Of a DNA stretch of 64,000 bases, positions 52,399 through 63,113 are shown one piece after another. The stretch spans positions 558,001 to 622,000 of the forward strand of contig NZ_JARGCS010000012.1 of the NCBI RefSeq assembly GCF_029193575.1, written 5' to 3'. How positions within the stretch are numbered: position 1 is the first letter of the stretch; each line of letters starts with the position of its first letter. The translations under genes and the position numbers were made by a program. Below the pieces are notes generated by a model. That model did no database searches, was not told where the DNA came from, and saw only the letters and a program-made list of their open reading frames with translations. Source of the DNA: Pseudomonas entomophila. GTDB lineage: Bacteria > Pseudomonadota > Gammaproteobacteria > Pseudomonadales > Pseudomonadaceae.

Positions 52399-54309
52399 AT
52401 GGTTCAGGCAAGCAGTCACGCCGAAGGCGGGCACGCGGGCAAGCAGGGGGCGTCGCGCCCGCTGAGCCTGCTGGTGGCGGCCGTGGGGGTGGTGTACGGC
52501 GATATCGGCACCAGCCCGTTGTATACCCTCAAAGAGGTGTTTGGTGGTGGTTACGGCGTGCAGGTCAACCACGACGGGGTGCTGGGTATCCTGTCGCTGA
52601 TTCTCTGGTCGCTGCTGTGGGTGGTGTCGTTCAAGTACGTGATGTTCATCCTGCGCGCCGACAACCAGGGCGAGGGCGGCACCATGGCGCTTACCGCCTT
52701 GGCACGGCGGGCCACGGCGCAACACCCGCGGCTGCGCATGCTGATGGTCGGCTGCGGGTTGGTGGGGGCCTCGCTGTTCTACGGTGACAGCATGATCACC
52801 CCGGCGGTGTCGGTGTTGTCGGCGGTGGAGGGCATGGGCCTGGCGTTCGAGGGCATCGACCACTGGGTCGTGCCGATCTCGCTGGTGGTGTTGGTGGCGC
52901 TGTTCCTGGTGCAGAAGCACGGCACCGACAAGATCGGCAAGGCATTCGGCCCGATCATGGTCGCTTGGTTCCTGGTGCTGGCCGCCCTGGGTGTGCACGG
53001 CATCACGCAGAGCCCGGAAGTGCTCAAGGCCTTCAACCCAGGCTGGGCGGTGAATTTCTTCATCGTTCACCCCGGCATGGGTGTGGCCATCCTCGGTGCG
53101 GTGGTGTTGGCGCTGACGGGTGCCGAGGCGCTGTACGCCGACATGGGCCACTTCGGTCGCAAACCCATCGCCCGCGCCTGGTTCGCCCTGGTGCTGCCGG
53201 CGTTGGTGCTGAACTACTTCGGCCAGGGGGCTATCCTGCTGCAAGACCCGCAAGCCGCGCGCAACCCGTTCTACCTGCTGGCCCCGGGCTGGGCGTTGCT
53301 GCCGCTGGTGGGGCTGGCCACGATGGCCACGGTGATCGCGTCCCAGGCGGTGATCTCCGGGGCGTTCTCCTTGACCCGCCAGGCCATCCAGCTGGGCTAC
53401 GTGCCACGCATGCAGATCCAGCACACCTCCAGCGACGAGCAGGGGCAGATCTACATCGGCGCGGTGAATTGGACGCTGATGGTCGGCGTGGTGCTACTGG
53501 TGATCGGTTTCGAATCGTCCGGTGCCCTGGCAGCAGCCTATGGTGTCGCGGTGACCGGCACCATGCTGATGACCACCCTCCTGGTGGCGGTGGTGATGCT
53601 GCTGCTGTGGAAGTGGCCGCCGGTGCTGGCGGTGCCCTTGCTGGTGGGCTTCCTGTTCGTCGACGGGCTGTTCTTCGCCGCCAACGTGCCGAAGATCGTC
53701 CAGGGCGGTGCCTTCCCGGTGTTGGCGGGGATCGTGTTGTTCGTGCTGATGAGCACCTGGAAGCGCGGCAAACAGATCCTGGTGGAGCGCATCGACGAAG
53801 GCGCGTTGCCGCTGCCGGTGTTCATCAGCAGCATCCGCGTGCAGCCGCCGCACCGGGTCGAGGGTACCGCGGTGTTTCTCACCGCCCGGCCGGATGCCGT
53901 GCCCCATGCGCTGTTGCACAACATGCTGCATAACCAGGTGCTGCACAGTCAGGTGGTGCTGCTGACGGTGGTCAGCGAAGACCGACCACGGGTGCCGGAG
54001 CATGAGCGCTTCGAGGTGGAGGCCTATGGCGACGGGTTCTTCCGCGTTTTGCTGCACTTTGGCTTCATGGACGAGCCGGACGTGCCGGCGGCCTTGAGGC
54101 TGTGCCACCTGGACGCGCTGGATTTCAGCCCGATGCGCACCACCTATTTCCTCAGCCGCGAGACGGTGATTGCCTCGCGCCTGGAGGGGATGTCGCGATG
54201 GCGGGGCAACCTGTTCGCCTTCCTGCTGAAGAATGCCAACGGTAATCTGCGCTTCTTCAACCTGCCATTGAACCGGGTGATCGAGCTGGGGACCCAGGTC
54301 GAGATCTGA
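52399..54309 (+). CDS. kup: Low-affinity potassium transporter Kup
   Basis: A 636-residue K+/H+ symporter. The opening [20 protein letters not shown] is diagnostic and starts the first of about 12 membrane helices (to ~residue 430); other motifs are [36 protein letters not shown] and [15 protein letters not shown]. The ~200-residue cytoplasmic C-terminus ends in the usual [25 protein letters not shown] lies just before the ATG. It is divergent from rimO with a 251-bp gap that holds no other gene. Confidence 0.97.
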   Translation: MVQASSHAEGGHAGKQGASRPLSLLVAAVGVVYGDIGTSPLYTLKEVFGGGYGVQVNHDGVLGILSLILWSLLWVVSFKYVMFILRADNQGEGGTMALTALARRATAQHPRLRMLMVGCGLVGASLFYGDSMITPAVSVLSAVEGMGLAFEGIDHWVVPISLVVLVALFLVQKHGTDKIGKAFGPIMVAWFLVLAALGVHGITQSPEVLKAFNPGWAVNFFIVHPGMGVAILGAVVLALTGAEALYADMGHFGRKPIARAWFALVLPALVLNYFGQGAILLQDPQAARNPFYLLAPGWALLPLVGLATMATVIASQAVISGAFSLTRQAIQLGYVPRMQIQHTSSDEQGQIYIGAVNWTLMVGVVLLVIGFESSGALAAAYGVAVTGTMLMTTLLVAVVMLLLWKWPPVLAVPLLVGFLFVDGLFFAANVPKIVQGGAFPVLAGIVLFVLMSTWKRGKQILVERIDEGALPLPVFISSIRVQPPHRVEGTAVFLTARPDAVPHALLHNMLHNQVLHSQVVLLTVVSEDRPRVPEHERFEVEAYGDGFFRVLLHFGFMDEPDVPAALRLCHLDALDFSPMRTTYFLSRETVIASRLEGMSRWRGNLFAFLLKNANGNLRFFNLPLNRVIELGTQVEI

Positions 54310-54329
54310 GGGTTAAAAAGGGGCCGCTG

Positions 54330-54364
54330 TGCGGCCCATCGCTGGGCAAGCCCGCTCCTGCAGG
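54330..54364. repeat. REP element
   Basis: TGCGGCCCATCGCTGGGCAAGCCCGCTCCTGCAGG-type element, read here in two parts (GCGGCCCATCGCTGGGC and AAGCCCGCTCCTGCAGG), between convergent kup and the hydrolase gene. Confidence 0.85.
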
Positions 54365-54401
54365 CACAGCGAAGTCCCCTTGGAGCGGCCCCCTCCTGAA
54401 C

Positions 54402-55694
54402 TTACTGCTCGGCGACGTTGGCCTTGCCCTGGCGGGTCTCGATCTCGCCGATCAAGCGCTTGGCCAGCGACGGGTAGTTCTCGTCGAAATGGTGGCCACC
54501 CGGCAGCTTCAGGCGCTCGCCCACGGCGGTCTTGTCGGTGCAGCCGCTTTCGTCGGTTTCTTCCACGCCGTAGATGCACACCACCTTGGACGCCGGCAGC
54601 TTGGCCATCTCCGGCCCGGTCGGTGCCTCCTGGCCTTCCTTGCCCAACCAACCCTCCACCTCGATCTCGAAGCTGCCGCTGCGGGCAAAGGCCAGCAGGA
54701 TCACTGCGTCGATGCGTTTCTGGTCATCGGCCGAGAGGCGGTTGTAGATCGCAGGCAGCACGTCGGCACCGAACGAGTAGCCGGTCAGCACGAAGCGCTT
54801 GGTGCCCCATTTCTGCCGGTAGTGCTGCATCAGCTCGGACAGGTCGACGGCGCTCTGTTCCGGCGTCTTGTGCTGCCAGTAGTAGCGCAGGGTGTCGATG
54901 CCCACCACCGGGTAGCCGAGCTTGGCCATCTCGCCGGCCACATCGCGGTCCAGGTCGCGCCAGCCACCGTCGCCGGAGAGGAACAGGGTGACGGTGTCGG
55001 TGGTCTGCCCGGCGGGCACTTCCACTACCGGGATCGCCAGGGCGTTGCCGTCGCGGCCCACCAGGGCCTGGGTCAACTGAGCCTTGAGCACTTGCGGCAG
55101 GTGGATGTCGTAGTCGGCGATGCTGGTCTCGGCGTTGGCCTGGTCACGCACGAAGGCGGCGCTGGCGTCGTCCGGGTTGTCGTTCCAGGCCACGTTCCAG
55201 CGGCCATGGGCGGCGGTCTTGGGCAGGGCGGCCTGGCAGGCGGGTTGTTCGAGATTGAAATCGACGGAAATCGCCCGCGCCTTGTCGTCGCTCTGCCCGG
55301 CCAGCCAGCGCCATGCCTCGCTCGCGCCTGGGCCGATGCCAGCCACCAAAGTCGGCTTGCCGGCCAACTGGGTCATGGCGTCGTTCAGCGCCTGCTGTTG
55401 CTTGCTGCACTCGCCGGTGGGCAGCACCACCTGCACCAGTTGGGCCTCGCCGGCCTGGCTCAGGTCCAGTAGCTGCTTGTCGGTCAGTGCCTGGTTGTGG
55501 GGCACGCCGATGGCCACCAGGGCCTTGGGGCGCACGCCAGGGGTCACGCGGGTGAGGGCGCTGCCGTCGTTCAGGGTCAGGTGCTCTACCCGCGCCTCGG
55601 GCGCCGGGCGGGTCCACAGCCAGAAGGCCGCGGCGCCGGCCAACAGGGCCAGCAGCAAGGGGATCAGGACATACAGCCAATAGCGTCGGATCAT
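54402..55694 (-). CDS. ahyD: VirJ/AcvB-family periplasmic hydrolase, probable aminoacyl-phosphatidylglycerol hydrolase
   Basis: A 430-residue alpha/beta hydrolase with an N-terminal membrane anchor (YVLIPLLLALLAGAAAFWLW, ~7-27). The C-terminal VirJ domain has LFLSGDGGWRDLDRDVAGEM and the nucleophile elbow FVLTGYSFGADVLPAI (GYSFG, ~Ser310). It starts inside the mprF stop (TGATG), so both are translated together. In P. aeruginosa the equivalent PA0919 removes alanine from alanyl-phosphatidylglycerol made by PA0920; that role is inferred here from synteny and family. Confidence 0.85.
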   Translation of the reverse strand: MIRRYWLYVLIPLLLALLAGAAAFWLWTRPAPEARVEHLTLNDGSALTRVTPGVRPKALVAIGVPHNQALTDKQLLDLSQAGEAQLVQVVLPTGECSKQQQALNDAMTQLAGKPTLVAGIGPGASEAWRWLAGQSDDKARAISVDFNLEQPACQAALPKTAAHGRWNVAWNDNPDDASAAFVRDQANAETSIADYDIHLPQVLKAQLTQALVGRDGNALAIPVVEVPAGQTTDTVTLFLSGDGGWRDLDRDVAGEMAKLGYPVVGIDTLRYYWQHKTPEQSAVDLSELMQHYRQKWGTKRFVLTGYSFGADVLPAIYNRLSADDQKRIDAVILLAFARSGSFEIEVEGWLGKEGQEAPTGPEMAKLPASKVVCIYGVEETDESGCTDKTAVGERLKLPGGHHFDENYPSLAKRLIGEIETRQGKANVAEQ

Positions 55695-58339
55695 CAGCGT
55701 TTCACCAGTCCAGTCAGGCCGCCAGCGATCAGGGCGGCGGTGTCAGCCAGTGCCACCAGCGGGTCGAGCCCGGCCGGCACGGCCATGTAACGAGGTTCCC
55801 AGTCCGGCTGGAACTTGTCCTTGAAGCGCCGCAGGCCCTGGAAGTTGTAAAGCTGCTCGCCGCGCTGGAACACCATCGAACCCAGACGCTGGGTCAGGGG
55901 GGCGCCACGCCGCGGCTGCAGGCCGGAAAGTGGGACCATGCCCAGGCTGAAACGGGCGTAGTCGTGGCTTTTGTAGTGCAGGATCAGGCCGATCATCATG
56001 AATTCCATGGTCAGCTTCGGCGCCTCGGGGTGCGCGCGCATCAGGTCGAGGCTGGCCAACTCGTTGCTGTGGGTTTCCAGCAGGTTGGCGAAGGCCACCG
56101 GGCGGCCTTGGAAGCGGATCAAGGCAATGCGGAAGTGACGCAGGTACTCGGGGCTGAAGCGGCCCAGCGAGAAGCCTTTCTCGCGTACGTTCTTGCCGGT
56201 GAGCCAGGCGTCGGAGATCTCCCGCAGCTCGGCCAGTGGGGCTTGGCCGGGTTCGTGGACTTCCAGGGTCAGCCCATCGCGGCCACCGCGGTTCCAGGTG
56301 TAGCGCAGGTCCTTCATCTCTTTGCCCTTGGCCTCGAGGTCGAAGCGACGCAGGTCGACCCGCGCCTCTTCACCCAGCTTGATCGCGGTGAGGCCGATGT
56401 CCATGTAGAAGGGCAGGTTCTCGGCGCGCACCTGGTAGAACACCGGCCGAGCGTGGTGCAGGTCGCACAGGTCGCGGAACTGCCAGATCATCTCGGCGCG
56501 TTCCTGGGCCGGGCCGATCGGGTCGTACAGCGCCACCAGGCTGCGGCCGCGGCGGGCATACATCAGGAAGGCATTGTCGTTGGGGTGGAACAGCAGCGCC
56601 TTGTCGCCGGTCAGGGCCAGGCCGCCGTCGGGCTGGTCGGAGGCCAGCAGGATGTGGTTGGCACGCTGCAGCTCATCGTCGGTTGGCAGGTGGATCACCG
56701 GGCGCGCGGTGCGCAGCAGCCAGGTCAGGGCGACGATCACCAGCAGTATCGCGCTACCCAGGGCGCCTCGCAGGCCGCGTGGCGCGTCGGCATCGAGGGT
56801 GAATTGCCACCACAGCTGGTGGCTGTAGGGCACGTCCTGGTAGGCGAACAGCAACAGCCACACCGAGGCGCCGACCACGCAAGCACTGGCCACCAGGTAG
56901 ATCGGCGAGAATGGCAGCTCGAGCAGGCGGCTGGGGCGATAGAACGAGCGACGGAACAAGGCAAGCAGGGCGGTGGTGAAGATCATCATCGACGCCTCTT
57001 CCCAGTCGAAGCCCTTGAGCAGCGACAGCAGGGCGCCGGTCAGCAGCAGCACGATGGTCAGCAGCCAGGCGGCCGACAGGCGTCGGCGCAGGCCCTGGGC
57101 CAGCAATAGGCAGAGCACGCCGATCAGGCTGGCACCGAAGTGCGAGGCGTCGATCAGTCGGTGCGGGATGAGAAAGCCCATGTGCTCCAGGCGGCTGTCG
57201 ATTTCCGGGGTAACGCCGGAGAACAACAGCACCACGCCGGAGAGGAAGACCAGGATCGCCAGCACCGGGGCGGCCAGCCCCGAGGCGGCCTTGATCGCCT
57301 GTTGGGCGAACAGCAAGCGCCGGGCTTCGTTGGCCAGCAGCAGCACGCAGGCCACCAGCAGCGGCAGCACCACGTAGATCAGGCGGTACAGCAGCAGGGC
57401 GGCGGCCAGCGGCGCGGCCCCCAGCTCATTGGCGAAGGCGGCCAGCAGGATCGCCTCGAACACCCCGACGCCGCCCGGCACGTGGCTGAGCACGCCGGCA
57501 GCCAAGGCCAGCAGGTACACCAGCACGAAGGCGCCGAACGGCGGGGCTTGGGGCAGCAGCAAGTAGAGCACGGTGGCGGCGGCGGCGACGTCCAGCGCGG
57601 TAATCAGCAGCTGCAGGGCCGCCAGGCGCGCGCCCGGCAAACGCAGGGCGCGGCGGCCGACCTGCACCAGCAGGTTGTCGGCCAAGGGCTGCTCGGCTGC
57701 ACGCCGGCGGTAGAGGCCGATCACCAGCACCGCAGTGGCCAACAGCACGCCGACGGCAAGGCTGCCGAGCAGCGTTGGCGACATGCGCAGCGCGGTGGAG
57801 GCCGAGGTCAGGTCACTGAGGGTGGCCAGCGCGGCCAGCGGTGGTAGCGCGCAGCCAAGGGACAGGCTGGCGAACACGGTCATTCGCGCCACTTCGGCGG
57901 CGCCCAGGCCTTGGCGTGCATACAGGCGGTAGCGTACCGAGCCGCCGGAGAGCATCGACAGGCCAATCGCGTTGCCGATGGCGAAGGCGCTGAAGCCGCC
58001 TAGCAGCAGGGTGCGCGTCGGCAGCTTGACGTTGGCGTAGCGGCAGGCCGACCACTCGTAGCCCAGCAGGATCACGAAGCCTGCAACGCTGGCCAGCAGT
58101 GCGCCGAGCAAGGCGTGGGCCGGCACGCTGAGCATGGCGTCGTGCAGGGCATAGATATCCAATTCGCTGAGCAGGTGGCGACAGGCGATCAATGCCATCG
58201 CGAACAGCAACAGGGTCACCGCCAGGCCGATCGGTTGCCGGTACTTGCTCAGGCGCTCCAACCAGGGCAGACGCTGCGCGGCTGTGGGCAGTGCGGCGGT
58301 GAGGGAGGCCTGGGGTTCTGGAGAGGAGGAGGCAGTCAT
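55694..58339 (-). CDS. mprF: MprF-type phosphatidylglycerol aminoacyltransferase/flippase
   Basis: An 881-residue membrane protein. The N-terminal ~530 residues form about 14 transmembrane helices (flippase; e.g. GNAIGLSMLSGGSVRYRLYA, HVPGGVGVFEAILLAA). The C-terminal ~300 residues are the soluble aminoacyl-tRNA-dependent synthase (GNAT-like, with NDNAFLMYARRGRSLVALYD, DLRYTWNRGGRDGLTLEV and EFMMIGLILHYKSHDYARFS). It adds alanine or lysine to phosphatidylglycerol, lowering negative surface charge and giving tolerance of cationic peptides. Which amino acid cannot be told from the sequence; the P. aeruginosa orthologue uses alanine. Confidence 0.95.
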   Translation of the reverse strand: MTASSSPEPQASLTAALPTAAQRLPWLERLSKYRQPIGLAVTLLLFAMALIACRHLLSELDIYALHDAMLSVPAHALLGALLASVAGFVILLGYEWSACRYANVKLPTRTLLLGGFSAFAIGNAIGLSMLSGGSVRYRLYARQGLGAAEVARMTVFASLSLGCALPPLAALATLSDLTSASTALRMSPTLLGSLAVGVLLATAVLVIGLYRRRAAEQPLADNLLVQVGRRALRLPGARLAALQLLITALDVAAAATVLYLLLPQAPPFGAFVLVYLLALAAGVLSHVPGGVGVFEAILLAAFANELGAAPLAAALLLYRLIYVVLPLLVACVLLLANEARRLLFAQQAIKAASGLAAPVLAILVFLSGVVLLFSGVTPEIDSRLEHMGFLIPHRLIDASHFGASLIGVLCLLLAQGLRRRLSAAWLLTIVLLLTGALLSLLKGFDWEEASMMIFTTALLALFRRSFYRPSRLLELPFSPIYLVASACVVGASVWLLLFAYQDVPYSHQLWWQFTLDADAPRGLRGALGSAILLVIVALTWLLRTARPVIHLPTDDELQRANHILLASDQPDGGLALTGDKALLFHPNDNAFLMYARRGRSLVALYDPIGPAQERAEMIWQFRDLCDLHHARPVFYQVRAENLPFYMDIGLTAIKLGEEARVDLRRFDLEAKGKEMKDLRYTWNRGGRDGLTLEVHEPGQAPLAELREISDAWLTGKNVREKGFSLGRFSPEYLRHFRIALIRFQGRPVAFANLLETHSNELASLDLMRAHPEAPKLTMEFMMIGLILHYKSHDYARFSLGMVPLSGLQPRRGAPLTQRLGSMVFQRGEQLYNFQGLRRFKDKFQPDWEPRYMAVPAGLDPLVALADTAALIAGGLTGLVKR

Positions 58340-58581
58340 GGGTAACCCCGTGCAGGCAGCCCGAGGTGAAGAAGAGGTGCGGCCAAGTGAAAGTCCCTTT
58401 GAAAAACGTATCCGGATATTACTCCGTAAGGAGTCGTTTTATCTGTTTCAGGATAGTTAAAGTTAGTTCATCGAGTGGCGGCGCATGGGCGCGGGCGGGC
58501 CAGGAAGGCCAGCGTATTGCGTGGTGCAGATGCAACAAGCCCCGCGCTGTCCTGGGACAGGCGGGGCTTGTTCTGACGATA

Positions 58582-58658
<77 letters not shown>

Positions 58659-58740
58659 TCAGTGGTGCGCATTCTACGGATTCGCGGCGGGGTGTCAAGC
58701 GTTAAGTGTTGATTTTTTCAGATTTTTTCTGGGCGCAACG

Positions 58741-58772
58741 AAAAAGGCCACTGCGCAAGCAGTGGCCTTTTT
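58741..58772 (-). terminator. Intrinsic terminator after tRNA-fMet copy 2
   Basis: A perfect 14-bp stem (AAAAAGGCCACTGC 58741-58754 with GCAGTGGCCTTTTT 58759-58772) and GCAA loop. It lies between the two tRNA genes, so each copy is probably a separate transcript. Confidence 0.9.
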
Positions 58773-58779
58773 CTTGATT

Positions 58780-58856
<77 letters not shown>

Positions 58857-59048
58857 CCTGTGGAACCGAATTCTACGGAAAAGCGCCACCATGTCAAGCG
58901 CTTTCTCAAAAAAATCCTTTTTTGTTCAAAAGCTTAGCGTTCCCATTCGGCCGGCGGCCCAGCAACGGCGCGGGTGTGGCTCAATTGGCACCCCGGTCAT
59001 CGCCGTGACAGCGCCTGGGCTTTCCCATCGCCAGTGATGTTGTAATAT

Positions 59049-59064
59049 CTGTATGAATTTACAG
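59049..59064. promoter_or_regulatory. LexA (SOS) box of dinB
   Basis: CTGT-ATGAATTT-ACAG, a perfect CTGT-N8-ACAG box 15 bp upstream of the dinB ATG at 59080. Confidence 0.92.
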
Positions 59065-59079
59065 TATCGGCTGTCATCC

Positions 59080-60144
59080 ATGTCTCAGCGCAAGATCATC
59101 CACATCGACTGCGATTGCTTTTATGCCGCGATCGAGATGCGTGACGACCCGCGCCTGGCCGGGCGACCGATGGCGGTGGGCGGCTCACCCGAGCATCGCG
59201 GTGTGATCGCCACGTGCAACTATGAGGCGCGCGCCTACGGTGTGCATTCGGCGATGTCATCCCGGCATGCGCTGAAGTTGTGCCCGGACCTGCTGATCGT
59301 CAAGCCGCGCTTCGAGGCGTACCGCGAAGCCTCGCGGGAGATCCACGCGATCTTGCGTGACTACACCGAGCTGATCGAGCCGCTGTCGTTGGATGAGGCC
59401 TACCTGGACGTCAGCGATAGCCAGTGGTTCGGCGGCAGCGCCACGCGTATCGCCGAAGACATTCGTCGGCGGGTCGTGCAGACCTTGCGCATCACCGTGT
59501 CGGCAGGGGTCGCCCCGAACAAGTTCCTGGCCAAGATCGCCAGTGACTGGCGCAAGCCCGACGGCCTGTTCGTGGTCACCCCGGACCATGTGGAGGATTT
59601 CGTCGCCGCCTTGCCGGTGGCGCGGTTGCATGGGGTAGGCAAGGTCACGGCGGATAAATTGTCGCGCCTGGGGGTCGATACCTGCCTGGCGCTGCGTGAA
59701 TGGTCACGGCTGGCCCTGGTGCGTGAGTTCGGCAGCTTCGGTGAGCGGCTGTGGGGGCTGGCGCGGGGCATTGACGATCGGGTGGTGCAGAACGACAGCC
59801 GGCGCCAGTCGGTGAGTGTGGAGAACACTTATGACAACGACCTGCCGGATCTGGCCAGTTGCCTGGAAAAGATCCCCGACCTGCTGCGCAGCCTGAACGA
59901 GCGCATCGCGCGCATGGACAGCAGCTACCGGCCGGACAAGCCCTTCGTGAAGGTCAAGTTCCACGATTTCAGCCAGACCACGCTGGAGCAGGCGGGGGCG
60001 GGGCGGGACTTGGACAGTTACCGGCAGTTGCTCAGCCAGGCGTTTGCCCGGGGTGGCAAGCCGGTGCGGTTGTTGGGGGTAGGGGTGCGGCTGCGGGATC
60101 TGCGCGGGGCGCATGAGCAACTGGAGTTGTTTCCGCCTCGGTGA
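59080..60144 (+). CDS. dinB: DNA polymerase IV (DinB)
   Basis: A 354-residue Y-family translesion polymerase induced by SOS. The palm motif KIIHIDCDCFYAAIEMRDDP (first metal aspartates) and SLDEAYLDVS (second metal group) are intact; the finger/thumb helix-hairpin-helix reads ARLHGVGKVTADKLSRLGVD. The C-terminal little finger is present, ending in the clamp-binding QLELFPPR. An upstream in-frame ATG (59053) lies inside the LexA box, so the ATG at 59080, nine codons later, is the better start. Confidence 0.97.
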   Translation: MSQRKIIHIDCDCFYAAIEMRDDPRLAGRPMAVGGSPEHRGVIATCNYEARAYGVHSAMSSRHALKLCPDLLIVKPRFEAYREASREIHAILRDYTELIEPLSLDEAYLDVSDSQWFGGSATRIAEDIRRRVVQTLRITVSAGVAPNKFLAKIASDWRKPDGLFVVTPDHVEDFVAALPVARLHGVGKVTADKLSRLGVDTCLALREWSRLALVREFGSFGERLWGLARGIDDRVVQNDSRRQSVSVENTYDNDLPDLASCLEKIPDLLRSLNERIARMDSSYRPDKPFVKVKFHDFSQTTLEQAGAGRDLDSYRQLLSQAFARGGKPVRLLGVGVRLRDLRGAHEQLELFPPR

Positions 60145-60150
60145 ACGGCA

Positions 60151-60249
60151 GCGGCCTCATCGTGGGGCGAGCTCGCCTCCACCGGCACACCGCAACCCTC
60201 GTGGGCGCTGGTGTAGCTGTGGGAGCGGGCTCGCCCCGCGATGAGGCCG
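60151..60249. repeat. Pair of inverted REP elements (REPIN-like doublet)
   Basis: Two REP sequences in opposite orientation (60151-60182 and 60219-60249; cores GGCCTCATCGTGGGGCGAG and CTCGCCCCGCGATGAGGCC) enclose a ~36-bp spacer. It lies between convergent dinB and the lipoprotein gene and could fold into a long hairpin. Confidence 0.85.
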
Positions 60250-60263
60250 CTACTGTTTACGGA

Positions 60264-61217
60264 TCAATGCACGCCCGGGTCGGCCACCAAGCGGCCGGTA
60301 TCCTTGGTCAGCGCCTTGAGAAATTCCTGCTGCAGCTCCGGATCGTTGCGGGTCAGCTCGATCAGGCTCTGCTCCAGCTCGCTGGCTTCCTCTTCCAGGC
60401 CCAGCTCAGACAGGCGCTTGACCCGGTGCACCCATTGGCCGACATCATCGTCCTCAAGGTCATCGAAGATCAGTTCGTGGGCTTCCAGCAACTTGTTGCG
60501 CAGGCTGCCGCTGACCAGCAGGCTCGCATCGCCGCGTACGCCGTTGTCCTCGTCGGCCACCAGAAGGTGCAGGGTGCCGATGTGGTTGAGGTTCTGCTCC
60601 GAGAACGGGCTGTCGAGCAGGTTCAGGCGCAGCACGCCGTTGCGGTCGGTGGTCAGCTCGTGGGTCTTCTTGCCGGCCTTGACCTCCACCAGGCGCTCGC
60701 TCCAAGGCACGCTGGTGGCCTCTTCGCGCTTGCCCTTCTGCACCTCGCTGATACCTGCCAGGTTCTGCTGTGCGCGACCGTTGGACTGCACGTTCATGAA
60801 CGGGTTGAGCCCGGCGACGCCGTAGTTCAGCCAGTCGTGCGTGACGCTTTGCGGCAGGTTGCCCAGGGCGAACACATTGACCACGTTGGCGCCGATCCCG
60901 GCCACCACCGCCACCGCGCCCAGCGGGATCTCGTAGATCTCCCGCCACGGTTGGTAGGGCGTGTAGCGGTCGTAGCGGCGGGTGACCTCGAACTCGGTGA
61001 CTTCGAAGCGCTTCTGCTCGTGGATGCGCACGCGCCGTTGCGGAAGCTCCATGACCTTGGGCTCGCCGACGTCGATTTGCAGGCTGTGCTCGAGCAGTTT
61101 GCGCTCGACGCGCTCCTCATGCTCGCTGCGCTGGGACATCTGGTTGGCGCAACCGCTGACGAGCAGGGCGCCGCAGAGCGCGGCGCCCCCCAGGGTAAAG
61201 GTACTTCGCTTGGACAT
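60264..61217 (-). CDS. Outer-membrane-type lipoprotein of unknown function
   Basis: A 317-residue lipoprotein. The signal (SKRSTFTLGGAALCGALLVSGC) has the lipobox LVSGC at residue ~23. The mature part begins with a charged helical stretch (SQRSEHEERVERKLLEHSLQ), then a hydrophobic YEIPLGAVAVVAGIGANVVN segment (~94-113), and a C-terminal acidic helical region (LGLEEEASELEQSLIELTRN). No domain is recognised. The start MSKRST is preferred over an additional two-codon upstream ATG. It lies 21 bp after proS on the same strand and may be cotranscribed. Confidence 0.75.
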   Translation of the reverse strand: MSKRSTFTLGGAALCGALLVSGCANQMSQRSEHEERVERKLLEHSLQIDVGEPKVMELPQRRVRIHEQKRFEVTEFEVTRRYDRYTPYQPWREIYEIPLGAVAVVAGIGANVVNVFALGNLPQSVTHDWLNYGVAGLNPFMNVQSNGRAQQNLAGISEVQKGKREEATSVPWSERLVEVKAGKKTHELTTDRNGVLRLNLLDSPFSEQNLNHIGTLHLLVADEDNGVRGDASLLVSGSLRNKLLEAHELIFDDLEDDDVGQWVHRVKRLSELGLEEEASELEQSLIELTRNDPELQQEFLKALTKDTGRLVADPGVH

Positions 61218-61238
61218 GATCACTCGTGCATTGGGCTA

Positions 61239-62954
<1,716 letters not shown>

Positions 62955-63056
62955 GGGGAGCCGTGTCGATTGCCTGAATGTTTGAAATGACCCCGCATTG
63001 TACGGGGGCGAAACGAAAGCGTACAGAATGCCCCAGGGCGCGGCACTTGTCAGCCA

Positions 63057-63083
63057 AGAAAAAGCCCGGCGAGTGCCGGGCTT
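63057..63083 (-). terminator. Intrinsic terminator of the OprD-family gene
   Basis: On the minus strand, AAGCCCGGC-ACTC-GCCGGGCTT followed by TTTCTT, 30 bp beyond the porin stop. Confidence 0.85.
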
Positions 63084-63113
63084 CTTCAGATGCGGGGCAG
63101 TGCAAGCCAGGGC

